Source of the DNA: Chlorops oryzae
Taxonomy: Eukaryota; Arthropoda; Insecta; Diptera; Chloropidae
Assembly: GCA_020466095.1 (NCBI GenBank)
Contig: CM035806.1
Location: 38,606,683 to 38,670,682, forward strand
Reading direction: 5' to 3'
DNA length: 64,000 bases
Part shown: positions 1-12,370 of the stretch, piece after piece
Layout: the number at the start of each line of letters is the position of its first letter
Position numbering within the stretch: the stretch's first letter is position 1
Made by a program: the position numbers and the translations under genes
Notes under the pieces: generated by a model
What the model saw: the letters and a program-made list of their open reading frames with translations, nothing else
Databases searched by the model: none
What the model was told of the DNA's origin: nothing

Positions 1-418
1 TAAGGACCCACCTTTAAATCAAAAAATTAAAAAAAAAATTGTCTTTTTTCAATCTATTTTAGATGCCGATAAATGAAAAAGAAACATGTATTTTTGCTAC
101 AAAAATTTTTTTTTTTAGGTTTATAGGTCTACAGAATCTTAGTTTCCTTACCAATCTTAAAACTATGTAGGAAAGAGTCTTAGAGGCGTTAGTTTTCTTT
201 AGTTTGAGTGGTTGTTTTTAAAAAAAATTAATATAAAAAAAAACGCTTCCATGAAAATTTTTTTCAATAATTTTTTCGTGTTTAGAAGGCCAAAGTCTAT
301 GGGAAAAGTGCATTGAGATCTCCTGAACAAAATGGCTGTAAACTAGTGTAATCAAAGCAAGTAAAAGCATGTATCTGCATGTTTCAGATTTATTAGCATG
401 TTTCGAGCGAATATGCTT
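1..418. other. AT-rich intergenic DNA, no gene
   Basis: No coding signal is visible. The segment around 228-400 resembles 47260-47420 (shared text such as agaaggccaaagtc followed by an aagtgc block and a run of g/t-rich similarity), so it is part of a dispersed repeat. An open frame here on the minus strand simply runs into the inverted-repeat arm beginning near 419. Confidence 0.5.
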
Positions 419-1320
419 ATATACGCAGTGAGAGGCATCATACACCGAATATTGCTTCATCATTATCTCAAAAATAGTGTTTTTGGAGATATGACATTCT
501 TGAAGTAAATGAGCGATATATACTAGAGTTGCAACAGATATCCGGCCACTATCCGGTATCCTGCCATAAATTTTGTAGCCGGCCGGATACCGGATACCAT
601 CTATATCCGGCCGCCGGATATCTCTCATTAAACATTTGCTATGTTTTATTTTTACTGTGAATATAGATTTGAAAATTGAGCGTTAGAGGAAACCCAATGC
701 ATGTCCGCTAAAATTTTGACTGAAAACTTCCATTTTCAGAGTTTTTTCGTTGCAGTTCGGTGCAACTTCTCGAAACAAGCTCTACTTAAAAGTGTTCTGG
801 GTCAAAAAATAACGTTCGAAATTATTTTCTACCAAATGGCAACGCTCAGGATCATTGCTACGCCGTTCACCATGGCTTTAAAACCGAAAAATATATAATA
901 TGATAGAAAAAATGAACTATTCCGTAGCCGGATATCCGGCATCAGGCCGGATACACTATCCGTTTCAACACTAATATATATGTACCTACATTTTCAGGAA
1001 AATAAATAAGGGCCAATATTACCAAGCCATTTAAAAGTGATTTAAATGGAAAGCACTCTCAAATCCCCTACAAAACAATTCAAATTTTATTTAAATATGA
1101 TTTTAACAGCGTGGTAATATTGACCCAAGGTGTATTTAATAAGGTGATAGCAGTTCTACAACAAATACAACTCGACAAAAACAACAGGGAGGTTTTTGTT
1201 GTGTCGAGTACGTCCAAATGTCAAATATGTTGCTGTGAATACAGAAATTTCAATATCAACTAACTAAAATAAGAAGAAGACATATGTGCCACTGCTACCA
1301 TATTATTAAATACACCTTGT
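419..1320 (+). repeat. Left ~0.9-kb arm of a large inverted repeat
   Basis: This segment is repeated in reverse orientation at 4577-5567. It contains a CCGGATA-rich block (540-620 and 920-960), a conserved unique block (690-900), a small palindromic element (1009-1126, ends GGGCCAATATTACCA and TGGTAATATTGACCC) and a second one (1128-1320, ends CAAGGTGTATTTAATAAGG and its complement). Both arms contain the same modules in the same mirrored order. The match stops sharply near 419 and 5567. Open frames in the arms are not conserved coding genes. Confidence 0.85.
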
Positions 1321-1442
1321 ATTGACCCTAAGAAACCATTTTGTTAATTTTATGAATGTCATTTTCAGGGCAAAGTTCATTTCAACGATATATTCAGCCA
1401 TGCTCTAGAAAACAAATCCGAATAAAAAATTCGAAATCAATA

Positions 1443-1813
1443 GAGGTATTCATGTAACAGCGCAAAGCATGCAAAACTGACAGCTAAATACTTTTATCTT
1501 ACACATTGCATGAGCGCACCAAATAAGCAGCTTGCGTGCAAAGTTGTGAAAAACAGATAATCAATACTGAAAAATTTAAGGAAAATCAAAACAAATGCCG
1601 AAATTGAGCAAGAAAAGAAAATTTTTAAATAAATATTCAATTTAATATCTTTAAAAAACATCAAAACAACGAGTCAACGAGTTTATGCGCTTTATACGCT
1701 CGCTTTGCGCTATCTAATCGTAGTTCAGAGCGCGAATGTAATTTTCATACAAAATTTGACAGTTGGTTTATGAGGGTGCAAAAATATGAGGTTTGCGCTA
1801 TTACATGAATACC
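1443..1813. mobile_element. MITE with AGGTATTCATGTAACAG termini
   Basis: The left end GGTATTCATGTAACAGCGC is matched by an inverted copy, GCGCTATTACATGAATACC, at the right end, giving a ~370-bp element without coding capacity. It lies inside a further inverted pair (1399-1440 and 2312-2352, sharing CATGCTCTAGAAAAC-like text). Confidence 0.65.
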
Positions 1814-1846
1814 ACCTAATGTGATTTCAGTATAAAATTTTAGCTA

Positions 1847-2309
1847 CCCTGTAGGAGTTTGAACTAGTGTCGTACTAGTACTTTACTAGTGCAAAAGCCA
1901 CCAGTACTAGTTCTTTTCTATACCCCTGTCCATATAAATTCTGTCGAAAATCAGTATAACATCTGTACAGGAAAGCACTAGTACAGTATGCACCAGAACT
2001 ATTCTAGTACTTTTCGATCCAATTGGGTAAATTTGCACCAGTTAAATACTAGTGATGTTTACGGGAAAAAGTTTACAGAATCGTGGATTTTTTTTTCAGT
2101 ACAAAATGGAAATAAATATTTATAATAAAAGAAAACCATTCGGTTGTGTATTTATTATCAATTTATAACGCCTCAATGAATGTATGCAATTATTCCACTG
2201 ATCACTAGTATAGTTATGGTGCAAACTTACCCAAACATTGCACTAGTTTTTTAGTACTGGTAAAAGTACTAGTTCTTTTAGGCAAATTGCTTAGCAGCTT
2301 TCTACAGGG
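1847..2309. mobile_element. CCCTG-family MITE with TA duplication
   Basis: The termini CCCTGTAGGAG and TTTCTACAGGG are inverted, and both ends are flanked by TA. The 463-bp interior is rich in ACTAGTACT-like palindromes and has no coding potential. It is related to the interior of the ~930-bp elements at 6502, 13057 and 22400, which share ACTAGTTCT...TATACCCCTG text. Confidence 0.7.
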
Positions 2310-3758
2310 TATTCAGAAGTTTTTATTCGGATTCGATTTCTAGAGCATGCATGATTGTTCTATCTCAAAAAAAAAAAAAAAATCCTCAGAACACATAGGA
2401 AAAATGTTGGTAACAATCGATAAATTCCGAATCGACGACCTTGAGGCGAAAATTTAAAAAAAACATATATCGTCTACATGGATGGATTAAGAGTGGCCTT
2501 TTTAGCCCTTGCTTTAATTGAATCCTTTGGTCAAATAAACTTCCGATACTTTTACACCTTGATAGCGTGATGTAACTTCGTTTATGCAAGAGCGTTTGGC
2601 AGCTCAATATTACCTTCTATATTATACAATTTCGATGGCGTTTAAAACGCGCTGCTTTTTTTTTTTGGCAGTCAAAGTGCAGTTTATTTCACACATATTA
2701 ACTTCGTTCATCAATATTAGTTTTTATTAAAGATCACACATTATTTTGGAATTTGTTTTCTTCTTTTCGCTTCCAATAAAACTGCAGCCACTCAACTGCT
2801 GCCTGAAATTGTCTTATCAGTAGATACACGTGCGATGTAAAAATCAATAATTCGTGACCTGTACACTGAAAAAAATTGTTACAATATTTGTAATATTTTA
2901 TTAAAAATTATTATCAATTATTGCTGGTTTTGAGACTAGTTTTATTTTTTTCAAATTTTTCTTAATGAATTATCCTTTTTTTTTTGGTTTCATTTTAACC
3001 TACAAAGTAAAATTTTAACCCTTTTCCAGCAAAGCAAGATACCCATATTCACTACTACAAATATGTATCTATGTATATGTTTTCCAACATCATTCCCACA
3101 TGCAAGCGGACGAAAATGGAGGGAAAGTAGTGAAGTTCACTTACGAAAATTTGCACTCGTTTTCAAAAATTATGGAAAACCCATTTCATCGCATTTGATG
3201 GACTTTCGAACGTAAAGGAAGTTAATAAAATTGTAACAAGGATTATTGCATTTATTAAATTCGAAATACTCAAAATCTGAGGATGATTTCGACAAAAAAG
3301 TTTTGCAAGCACCGAATACTTATTGTATTTGTACCAAGTACTTATTAATGAATGAAAAAAAATTCATGATGCAGTGTTGCGGAGGAATTTACAACAGAGG
3401 ACTTCAATATTCCCGAAAATTTAAACGAAAATGTTTTGTATCTGGTAAGTGCATTTACCTTACCTTAATATAAAAATATCTCGTATATTTCACTTAAGTA
3501 ATTAATAGATATTTTCGATACAAATGTCGAAATGAAGCTTTTTTTTTTGCACAAGTGGTAAATGTTGTATAATACACACGACAATACCGCGAGTGCGAAA
3601 AAAACTGAGTTTCGACACGAGTGCCGAACAATATTTTATGCAATAAGATTTCAAATTGGATTTTAACCAAAATTTAAGAAAATTTTTTTTTTTTTTTTTT
3701 TTGTGAAGAAATGTTTAATTTTGATTTGACAGATTCATAATTTGAAATTCTTTATTAT
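2310..3758. other. Intergenic AT-rich DNA, no gene recognised
   Basis: Several short open frames occur (for example 3246-3473 plus and 2386-2607 minus), but none shows a recognisable domain or splice-supported extension. There are homopolymer A/T runs near 2365, 2655 and 3680. Apart from a partial inverted match to 1399-1440 near 2312-2352, nothing can be named. Confidence 0.5.
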
Positions 3759-4530
3759 CCCTGTAGAAGATTGGGGTAAATTGGGGCTCTAGCGAGTAGT
3801 CCTCGAGTATAGGAAAAAGAACCAGTGCTCGAGTATAGATACCGAGAGTAGAGACTAACTAGTGGCACGGTAAACGAGACGCCAACAGTTCAATTTTGCT
3901 TCAACGTTAATGTAACAGCGTAGCAAACTTTAAGTCAGAAAATTCGATAGTGTGATGGAAGAGTGTTGGCTTAGAAATCTGAAGGGCGCGAGTTCGATCC
4001 CTGTCGGAGGCGAAAAATATGTGGAAAAATAGTAAAATTCAAAAATACAAAAAAAATTGAAAATAAAATACACATGGCTTGTCTGACTTCGCCATTGGTG
4101 CATTGACGTCTCAGAGCTTGTTAAAATATTTCTTTGAATTTAGAACCCTTTTTTTAAAATTTTTTATTTGCATTTTATTCTTCTTAATATTTAATTTTGA
4201 ATAACTAATCCAAAAAAAAAAAAATTAATAAATTCGGTTTTGGGAGAATCGCACCCCGGTCTTCCGGGGCGTGCGGCAAAAGCTCTACCCATGCACTACT
4301 TCAGCCCGAGCCGTTGCCTTTACTAGTAACGTAACATATGAAATGTACTTGATTGGCCCCATAATCTCTACTTCTACACTACTTCAAACGCGAGTAGAGA
4401 TTTTTCAATCACAGCACAATGTTAAAATCGTCAGTTGAATGCATTGTGTGGGAAATTAATGGCGAGTAGTACTGGGGCATTTATGAGTACCCTTAGACCA
4501 TACCCTGGAGTATTCCAATCTTCTACAGGG
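3759..4530. mobile_element. CCCTG-family element carrying two convergent tRNA-like modules
   Basis: The left end CCCTGTAGAAGATTGG is matched by CCAATCTTCTACAGGG at the right end, with AT on both outer flanks. Inside, a plus-strand tRNA-like module (about 3947-4012, B-box-like gagttcgatccc) faces a minus-strand one (about 4240-4322, with TAGTGCATGGGTAGAGC and GGTGCGATTC on that strand). An AT-rich spacer separates them. The same arrangement occurs at 59455-59835. Confidence 0.65.
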
Positions 4531-4576
4531 ATACAACTTCGTAGTATGCCCTGCTTATTTTTGCCTTGTATTTTTT

Positions 4577-5567
4577 CAAGGTGTATTTAATAAGGCGGTA
4601 GCAGTAGCACATATGTCTTCTTCTTATTTTATTACTTTCCTATTTAAATGTCACAATTTCTTTTTTTTTGTTCAAAATTTGTTTTTGTATTCATTAGTTG
4701 ATATTGAAATTTCTGTATGCACAGCAACATATTTGACATTTGGACGTACTCGACACAACAAAAACCTCCCTGTTGTTTTTGTCGAGTTGTATTTGTTGTA
4801 GAACTGCTATCACCTTATTAAATACACCTTGGGTCAATATTACCACGCTGTTAAAATCATATTTAAATAAAATTTGAATTGTTTTGTAGGGGATTTGAGA
4901 GTGCTTTCCATTTAAATCACTTTTAAATGGCTTGGTAATATTGGCCCTTATTTATTTTCCTGAAAATGTAGGTACATATATATTAGTGTTGAAACGGATA
5001 GTGTATCCGGCCGGATGCCGGATATCCGGCTGACCGCTAGGCCGGATAGCCGGATATCCGGCTACGGAATAGTTCATTTTTTCTATCATATATTTTTCGG
5101 TTTTAAAGCCATGGTGAACGGCGTAGCAATGATCCTGAGCGTTGCCATTTGGTAGAAAATAATTTCGAACGTTGTTTTTTGACCCAGAACACTTTTAAGT
5201 AGAGCTTGTTTCGAGAATTTGCACCGAACTGCAACGAAAAAACTCTGAAAATGGAAGTTTTCAGTCAAAATTTTAGCGGACATGCATTGGGTTTCCTCTA
5301 ATCGCTCAATTTTCAAATCTATATTCACAGTAAAAATAAAACATAGCAAATGTTTAATGAGAGATATCCGGCGGCCGGATATAGATGGTATCCGGTATCC
5401 GGCCGGCTACAAAATTTATGGCAGGATACCGGATAGTGGCCGGATATCTGTTGCAACTCTAGTATATATCGCTCATTTACTTCAAGAATGTCATATCTCC
5501 AAAAACACTATTTTTGAGATAATGATGAAGCAATATTCGGTGTATGATCTCTCTCACTGCGTATAAA
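4577..5567 (-). repeat. Right ~0.99-kb arm of the large inverted repeat
   Basis: This is the reverse-complement partner of 419-1320. It differs mainly by a ~60-bp insertion in the CAAGGTG module (4645-4695) and extra CCGGATA repeats near 5030-5060. Together the arms enclose about 3.25 kb. The arrangement resembles a foldback-type transposon or an inverted duplication; no clear target duplication was found at the outer ends. Confidence 0.85.
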
Positions 5568-6057
5568 CAATTTTTTGGACTTTCTCGGAACTAGTGTCAT
5601 AATATGCTTCATTATGATATTAAAATCGACATCATAATAGGCTCATTATGATGTCGCATTGCATAAATGTTATTTTTTATCATTTTCTATACCTATATAT
5701 ACACATATAAATTTGTTTTTTCTATATAAAATCCATTTAATGTGCTTATACATATGTATTGCGCACAAAATATTATTTCAATTCGCGTATTGATCACATT
5801 TAATACGTTTTCAATCCGCCTTTAATATGTCAACAATACTTAGCCACCATGAGTTCTAACGAGATGACCCGATGTCTACATTATAAAGGCAGGAGCGAGA
5901 GCGCTGCTACATGCATACAGAAAAATCAAGTATAAATCTTTTTTCTTGCATATACGTTTGACTTATCTCCTCAGTATAGAAACGGGTGTTAAGGTACTTT
6001 AATACGCGTATTATGTTAGCCAGGAAAATAGAATCTGTGTGCACACGAGACTAATGT
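5568..6057. other. Intergenic DNA, no gene seen
   Basis: AT-rich sequence with short direct repeats (cattatgatgtc near 5605-5650) and no coding signal. Confidence 0.4.
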
Positions 6058-7543
6058 CATGTTCAGACGGCATTATGAATTAAATAATTGGCTCCATGAA
6101 TTACAAATGCGAATTAACCCGTTCAGATGAGAGATTTGTAATTCGGTTCTGACGTTTTGTGTGAAAAGCAAAAGCCCAGTCGGTAAATTCCCCAATTCCA
6201 ACGTAATGAAACTGTCTCAATATAAGTAAAAAAATCTTTTGACCATGAAAATTTCTTTTGAAAAAGGGTCTGTTGTAGCCAGCTCTTGTTTTCATTATGT
6301 TTTTACTAGAACAACATTGGAAAGAGCACTATTTGATCTCTTATGTCATGAGTGCAATAAATTCCGGCTGGGAGTATTTCTTTTCTTGCTGATTCCTTCT
6401 TCTGGTTTCGATAAATTCCGATAAAAATTAGGGAAGGCACTGATTTTATCGTAATTCGGATCGTAGTTCAAACTGAATTACGTTCGAATGAGGTAATTCG
6501 GCATACAATACTACAAGCGACACTCTCTAAATTTTTTGAATTTGCTTGTAGGTATGATAAGAATATGCGGGTGCGATAGAGACAGAGAACAGTTTACTTG
6601 AGTGCGACTGAAAAAGATAGAGTTTTGTCAACGACTGCTGTGGTGAACAGTTCAACAGCCCTGCAGGAAGTATGAGTAGTTAAGCTCTAGCGTTTTACTA
6701 GTTCTAATTCCACCAGCACTGGTTCTTCTTTATACCCCTGGTTATGTATTACTCTGTACAAAATTAACATTGCGTGTGGGCTAAAAATCACTAATTCTAC
6801 ACTTGAACTAACGTTTTTTTAGTGATTTGGGAACCAATTGGGTAAATTGGGTATAGTAAAACACTAGTTCCTTTAAAAGATTATTGACCATATTTTGTGG
6901 TTTTTTGGTTATTTTTGTTCTAAAATTTTTTGAGCCTCCAATACGCAATATTTAAAAGACACCGAATTATTTTTCGTGTTTGTTTTATTTACAAAAATAT
7001 TTGTAATATATAAAGATAGATTTTATTTTTGATTTCGGAGCACCAACGCTCTTTGCAACAACTATACAATGGCAACTCTTATTACTGACACGAAAAACCA
7101 TTTTTCCATGCAATACTAGTCGGAGCTTTATACGAAGCTCTACCCCCCTTTGCACTAGTTCTTTAGTTTTGGTGAAAGTACTAGTTGCATCCGGGCAATA
7201 TACCTCACGCTTCCTAGAGGGTAATAAGCATTGAGCTCTGCTGTGTTGAAAGTCAGATTGTAATGTCAATGTGTGAGTTCATATGTACACAAATCGTGGT
7301 GAAAGTCAGTTTATTTTTATGTGAATGTGTTAACTGTGGGCAAAGTCAGATTGTGAATGGGCAAAGTCGGTTTATACAAGCTCCCCTCACCCGTCTTAGT
7401 GATTTTGGAAAGTGTCGCTTGTAGTATTGTATGTAATTCGGCTTGTCAAATTTTGTATGGCGTACTATGTGATTCACAACGTGATTCGACTGTGAATTAC
7501 GAATGGGGGACGAATAACTTAATTCAGGTTGCCGTCTGAACAT
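6058..7543. mobile_element. MITE with CATGTTCAGACGG ends, split by a nested element
   Basis: CATGTTCAGACGGC at the left is inverted as GCCGTCTGAACAT at the right. Without the 932-bp nested element (6502-7433) and its 8-bp duplication, the host is about 545 bp. Interior text such as gaattaa and aattcgg is repeated symmetrically. Confidence 0.65.
6502..7433 (+). mobile_element. 932-bp non-autonomous DNA element, copy 1 (8-bp TSD)
   Basis: The ends CATACAATACTACAAGCGAC and its exact complement are flanked by the perfect 8-bp duplication TAATTCGG (6494-6501 and 7434-7441). An 8-bp duplication points to the hAT or P superfamily. Inside, 6659-7221 is itself a CCCTG-type element (CCCTGCAGGAAG...CTTCCTAGAGGG). 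No transposase is encoded. Confidence 0.9.
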
Positions 7544-8495
7544 AGCATAAGACTCATGGATATGCAATTTCAGAAATGAAATTTTAAATTTATTTCCATC
7601 TCATTTTTTTCGATTTCACAGCTCTGCAAGTAAAAACTGTAACTGGACTTAAAAACGTTATTTTTGTATGAAATTTTGAATATATTTTCATTTTAAACAA
7701 GCAATGTTTTTTAAAACGCAAAAATTTCATACAAAAATAACGTTTTTTTGAAGTGCTACAGCTCGTAAACGGTATCACTAAAAGAGTTTTGTCTAAAAAC
7801 AAAAAATGTTTCTCTTGACTCGACCTATGGATGGTTTGATTTTTTACAAAAGTTTTCGGGACACCCTGTATATGGGCGCTGAAGTTTATAATTTTTTTCC
7901 TAGCTAAATGAAAAATCCTGTATTTAAGACAAAACCGAAATCCAAGTAAGCATTGCATTAACGCGGAATATTAGTAGCTTTCGTTTGACATATGGCCTTA
8001 TTCAATAGTAATTGATGTATTGTGGATTTGGGAAACGGTCCTATCTTCCCCCACCCAAGTACGACCTTGAACGGGTGCCTCAGTGTCTGTTAAAATTTCA
8101 CACATTAAGCGCTAATCAAGGCGTTGATGGTTTCCATGGCGCAGACGCAAAGTTGTTTATTCTTATTTAATAACAACATGAACATTAGGGATACAATTAT
8201 AATGATATTGTGAAAATTTTCCGTTCGATGTTGAGGGTATGGTTAGTGTGGCTGCCACCATGAAGGAAATGGAAACTCTTTACTTTCTTCCGGGCGCATA
8301 AGAATTTTAAAAAATTTCAAATTTCAATGTTAAAAAAATAAGTCTTCATTTTCACAATTTTAAAATATAATAATAATAAAAAAGGAACAAAATCAGCTAT
8401 TCTTATGCTAACAAACATAACAAACGGGCTTAAAATACACATATAAACATATTTCAATTCAAGGTGTAGGCACTAGGACAACAACTGCAAATAAA
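7544..8495. other. Intergenic DNA with a short hairpin; no gene
   Basis: A ~98-bp hairpin lies at 7648-7745 (arms AACGTTATTTTTGTATGAAA and complement). A phrase common in insect transposon ends, cgggacaccctgtata, is at 7856-7871. Minus-strand open frames here have no recognisable features. Confidence 0.4.
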
Positions 8496-8499
8496 AAAA

Positions 8500-9090
8500 A
8501 AAACAAGTAAGGGTGTTATAGTCAGGCGAGCCTGACAATAAAATACCGGACACAGACACACATGTTGAAATAATTTTTGAACCACGCCCAAAAAACACGA
8601 CCACTAAGTAAGAATATTCAAGAGGTTTTGAAGGCCATAAGGGGCCCCATATACCGACTTTTGTTAAATTTCTTAATGAAAACCACCCCTTTTCCACGCC
8701 CACTTTTCCATTTTTTTTTTTTTTAATTCTAATCACAGGCTTACATATACGGTCAAATTCTAAGTTTCATTGAAATATTTCGAAAAAGTCCGATTTTGAG
8801 GCAGTTTTTGTGATTTTCATAACAGACCCTAGTACTGGAGGTACCCCTAAAAATTGTCTGATCGGGTCCATTCTCGAACCTGTTCTTACTCATGTCGCCG
8901 TGAGCACGCATACCAAATTTTGTCAAGATAGCTCAACTCCTTCGATAAGGAAACTGTATACAGACAGACAGACGGTGACGCTGATCATTTCTATATATAT
9001 TTTGTATGGTCTATCTCGACTGGTTCTGGGTGCTACACACAACCACACAAACGCAATATACCCTCGACACAGAGTGTGTCGGGTATAAAA
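8500..9090 (+). mobile_element. Mini-me/DINE-1-like repeat, copy 1
   Basis: The element starts aacaagtaagggtgttatag and ends gtgtcgggtataaaaa, with a short cagacagacgg block near 8962-8975. Related copies lie at 33027-33725, 49829-50708, inverted and disrupted at 34800-35716, and as fragments at 37245-37400 and 52300-52625. GTCY-type microsatellite cores and such ends resemble mini-me/DINE-1 (Helitron-related) elements of flies; that assignment is an inference. Confidence 0.65.
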
Positions 9091-9977
9091 ACACAGATCA
9101 GTGATATCAAACGAAATGGGAATGTCAAAATCCGCTTAGTTCTAATCAAGGTGTATTTAACAAGGTGATATCAATATTACAACAAGAACAACAAGAAACT
9201 TAACTGTCAAATTATATGAAATTTTTAAACTTTTTAGTTTCTTTGCAACAACAAAGCAATGTTTTTGTTTTAGATTTGTGTTTTTCATATTTGAAACGTT
9301 GCCCCAAAATTCCTCAATGTCATCGATTATCTTTACGTTTTTGTCAAATGCAAGTATTTTCCATTTATTGAGAAATTTTTAATTATAGCCCTTTAACCTT
9401 TAACTGTGGACGTTCCATTTTTGTTACACTACTATGGACGTGCGATCTCACAGACCGCTATCTTTACGGGATGGTTTATACCTTCATGAGAAAGTATTGT
9501 ATCTTTTTTTGCTGTTATCCCTTAGAATAGCTACTAATTTTAAATAAGAGATGCAATTTTAATAAAAAAAGGATTTATTTTAAACTTAATCTAACAATAT
9601 AACAATTAAAGGCATCTTTCAGTCTTTATAGCTTGAGATCACTCTATTGGTATATCACCACAGGAAAATTAATTTTTTAGTTACTTTAACTTCTCTTACA
9701 ATGAAATATAAAGACCAAAAAACATAAAAACTTAATATATTCTTCTAAAAAATAAACATAAAAATTTCGACAAGGGTCGAATTTGGTCATTTTTACTGGC
9801 AGTCTTTGCTAGAGTTGCAACGGATATCCTGCCACTATCCGGTATCTGGCCTATCCGGCCTTAAATTTAGTATCCGGGTATCAAGAGTAACTGAGCCTTA
9901 ACTGAGTCTTAATGGTGTATTTCCCCATCGTGGCAGAGCCTTTTTGACGTCGACAGTTATACCTATAGTCCTATATC
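9091..9977. other. Intergenic DNA with element fragments
   Basis: A partial copy of the CAAGGTGTATTTAA module lies near 9149, and a degenerate CCGGATA-block fragment at 9812-9880. No gene is seen. Confidence 0.45.
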
Positions 9978-10095
9978 AGGTCTGTTCCCGTACTGCACGG
10001 AACAGCCCAAAACTGCCCAACTTTGCCAAATTTTCATACAGTTTTCAAAAAAATGGGCATTTTTGGGCAGTTTCGTGGAGTACGGGAACAGACCT
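9978..10095. mobile_element. 118-bp hairpin element with AGGTCTGTTCCCGTAC ends
   Basis: The left arm AGGTCTGTTCCCGTAC and right arm GTACGGGAACAGACCT are perfect complements around an AT-rich centre. It has no coding capacity. Confidence 0.7.
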
Positions 10096-11249
10096 ATTAT
10101 GTAGGAGCCGCTCGCAGGAGCATGCTCGAATGTGGATGTGATAACGAACTTTTAGTACGTATTTATTGTTAATATGTATATACATATATCATATTCTGTA
10201 TTTCACTTTGGGGTTGTAAAACGAATTTTCAAAAATTAGAAAGTTGGGCGCGGCTGAAATTCACCTGAAATTCAAATGGGACATAAACCAAATTATTCAT
10301 GTATGCTTGCTCCTGGTAATAAACATCCTCTCTAAAAATTTTAGCGATCGGCCTATAATTATAATTAGGGGTGGCAAGAGGGTAGTTCTCATGAAGAAAT
10401 TGAACAAAGATGAGACCCTTAATGGCCTTTAAAATCTCCCCACCAACTTGCCTTAATAGTAGTGGTCTTGGGGCCTTTTCAAACGTACTATTTCTTTAAA
10501 TACAAAATGTAATTTTACGAAGCTACCTTAAAGTTTTAATGTTAAGAAATATAGCGATGATCAACATTTTATTACGGAAAAATATGTTTTTGTTTGAGGG
10601 GATTTTCGTGGGAAATTTCTATCGGTCACTGAGGGAAAAAGGGATTTTTGTTTGGTTTTCGAGGGAAATTTGGATCTGAAGTACTGGCAACACTGGTTAG
10701 ACCTATAGTCCTATATGATGCACAGCTCGATTCTAAATATTCTCGGGGAATTTTTCCCTACGGATTTAGAAAAAAATTCTCCCATTCCAAGCACATTGGG
10801 AAAGTAATATAAAGGCAGCAAGGATTTCGACCATTCTGAAGCAGAGGTCATCGCATTCTTTCTTATATTGATGCTTAGACTTCCTTTTGAAGAGGAGAAA
10901 AATTTCTAGCGTAAAAATTCCCGGATAATACTCATTTAGGGCTAATAGTGATTCAACAATTCGAAAGTGATTTTCTTTTTAATGGACGCTTTGGTGTGCT
11001 TTTCTATCTATCCATTATTCAAAAGCTATGGAAGTTTCCTTTTCAAGAACCCTATCATACCATACAAAACAATGGGAATGACAATGAAATAGAATACGGC
11101 GGAAATAGGGTCGTCCAGGGCGCCGGATTATTGCAACGGTGAATGCGGACCTTGACCGGAGTCTGACAAAATGTTTAATAGTGAACACATTTTATGAAAT
11201 TTTTCTAAGCTTTTGATAATCTTGGGAATTTATACTAGAGATCTTCCCT
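10096..11249. other. Intergenic DNA with a hAT-end remnant
   Basis: A hAT-like terminus, TGGCAACACTG, occurs at 10686-10696, and a 21-bp sequence close to gttagacctatagtcctata after it also occurs near 9956. I see no matching left terminus. Short open frames show no domain. Confidence 0.4.
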
Positions 11250-12013
11250 CAGTGTTGCCAGGTAGCTCCCCCTAAAAAGCTCCTTAAATCCCCCTAGATT
11301 CGAAATGTGCCCCCTAAAAAGTACGAAATTCGTACTGAATAAAAAAAAGTAATTTGGAAAAAACAACAACAAATTTGACAGATTCTGCAGTATACGCAGA
11401 ATGCCTTTGTATCATTCCCTGGAACTGCTGCCAACCAGCCTACAACATGAATTATCATATTTGGGTTATACTAGGACCATGGCCATCATTTGCAAAATTT
11501 TGCAAAATATTTTTTTTGGATTGTACCATAAGAGATTCAAAATGGTGAAAATTATATTTTGCAAAATTTTGCAAATGATGGCCATGGTCCTAGTTTAACC
11601 CAAATAGTGCACTATTTGGCTGCTAAACAAAGCCACAGCTATATTTTTGGTGTTTTGGCTGTTTGACAGACAGCCCTTCAAACCCTGGTTTAATCTATTC
11701 ATTGCTCCTGTTTAGTCTTACCTTTAAACAAAGGATCCATTTCCCAGGACTTGCGATATTTTTGGACGTATTTACGCTTCGACTGTAAGGACGCCATTTT
11801 TCTGCAGCTTGATTTGCTAGTAATTTTTTATATGACTTTTAAGCTTCCATATATTAAACATTTCAATGAATGATTGATGAACCCCTAAAATTCCCCTAGA
11901 AAAATTTTTCCACCCCAAAACATACCCCTAAAAATTTGCTCCCCCTAAACTGCCCCCTAAAAGTAGGAAAAACCCCTAAATCTAGGGGGAAAACCCCTAA
12001 CCTGGCAACACTG
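11250..12013. mobile_element. hAT-like element with CAGTGTTGCCAGG ends
   Basis: CAGTGTTGCCAGGTAG and the inverted CCTGGCAACACTG bound 764 bp with C-rich ccccctaaa-type subterminal repeats at both ends. No matching 8-bp flanks were found, so the element may be old. A second element with ~70-bp arms (TTTGGGTTATACTAGGACC and inverse) is nested at 11458-11607. Confidence 0.7.
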
Positions 12014-12370
12014 GAAAAATGTAAATTTTTTCATGCAAAGCTTCGTTCATTAATTTCTAAGCCTTCTTGATTTACGAGTTTTCGTAGTTTTTGAGGCAAA
12101 TACACGTTTTTCTTTTTGATTTTAAACCCAAAAAATACTATTTTTACGAGTACTTTAATGGGGGAGTGTTAAATGTAGATAAAATCTTACGCATTAGAGG
12201 AAATATCTGAACGCGAATTATTTTGTTGCCAAAATCTTTTTATTGGTTTTTTTTTCGTAACAAAGTTCTTCAATTGCTTAATTTTGAAGAAAAAAATAAC
12301 GAATAATAATTTAATAGAAGATAATGATTGCTAATCCTAAAACTTTGCTATATCCGAATTTATTGAATAT

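Noticed and set aside
218..628. 136-codon minus-strand frame with a matching frame at 5282-5566 plus
   Set aside because: Both lie in the inverted-repeat arms and encode CCGGATA repeats; similarity reflects DNA repeat identity, not a gene pair.
3947..4012. Functional tRNA gene
   Set aside because: There is a B-box-like element and a partial cloverleaf, but no intact acceptor stem or full set of arms; better read as a tRNA-derived module.
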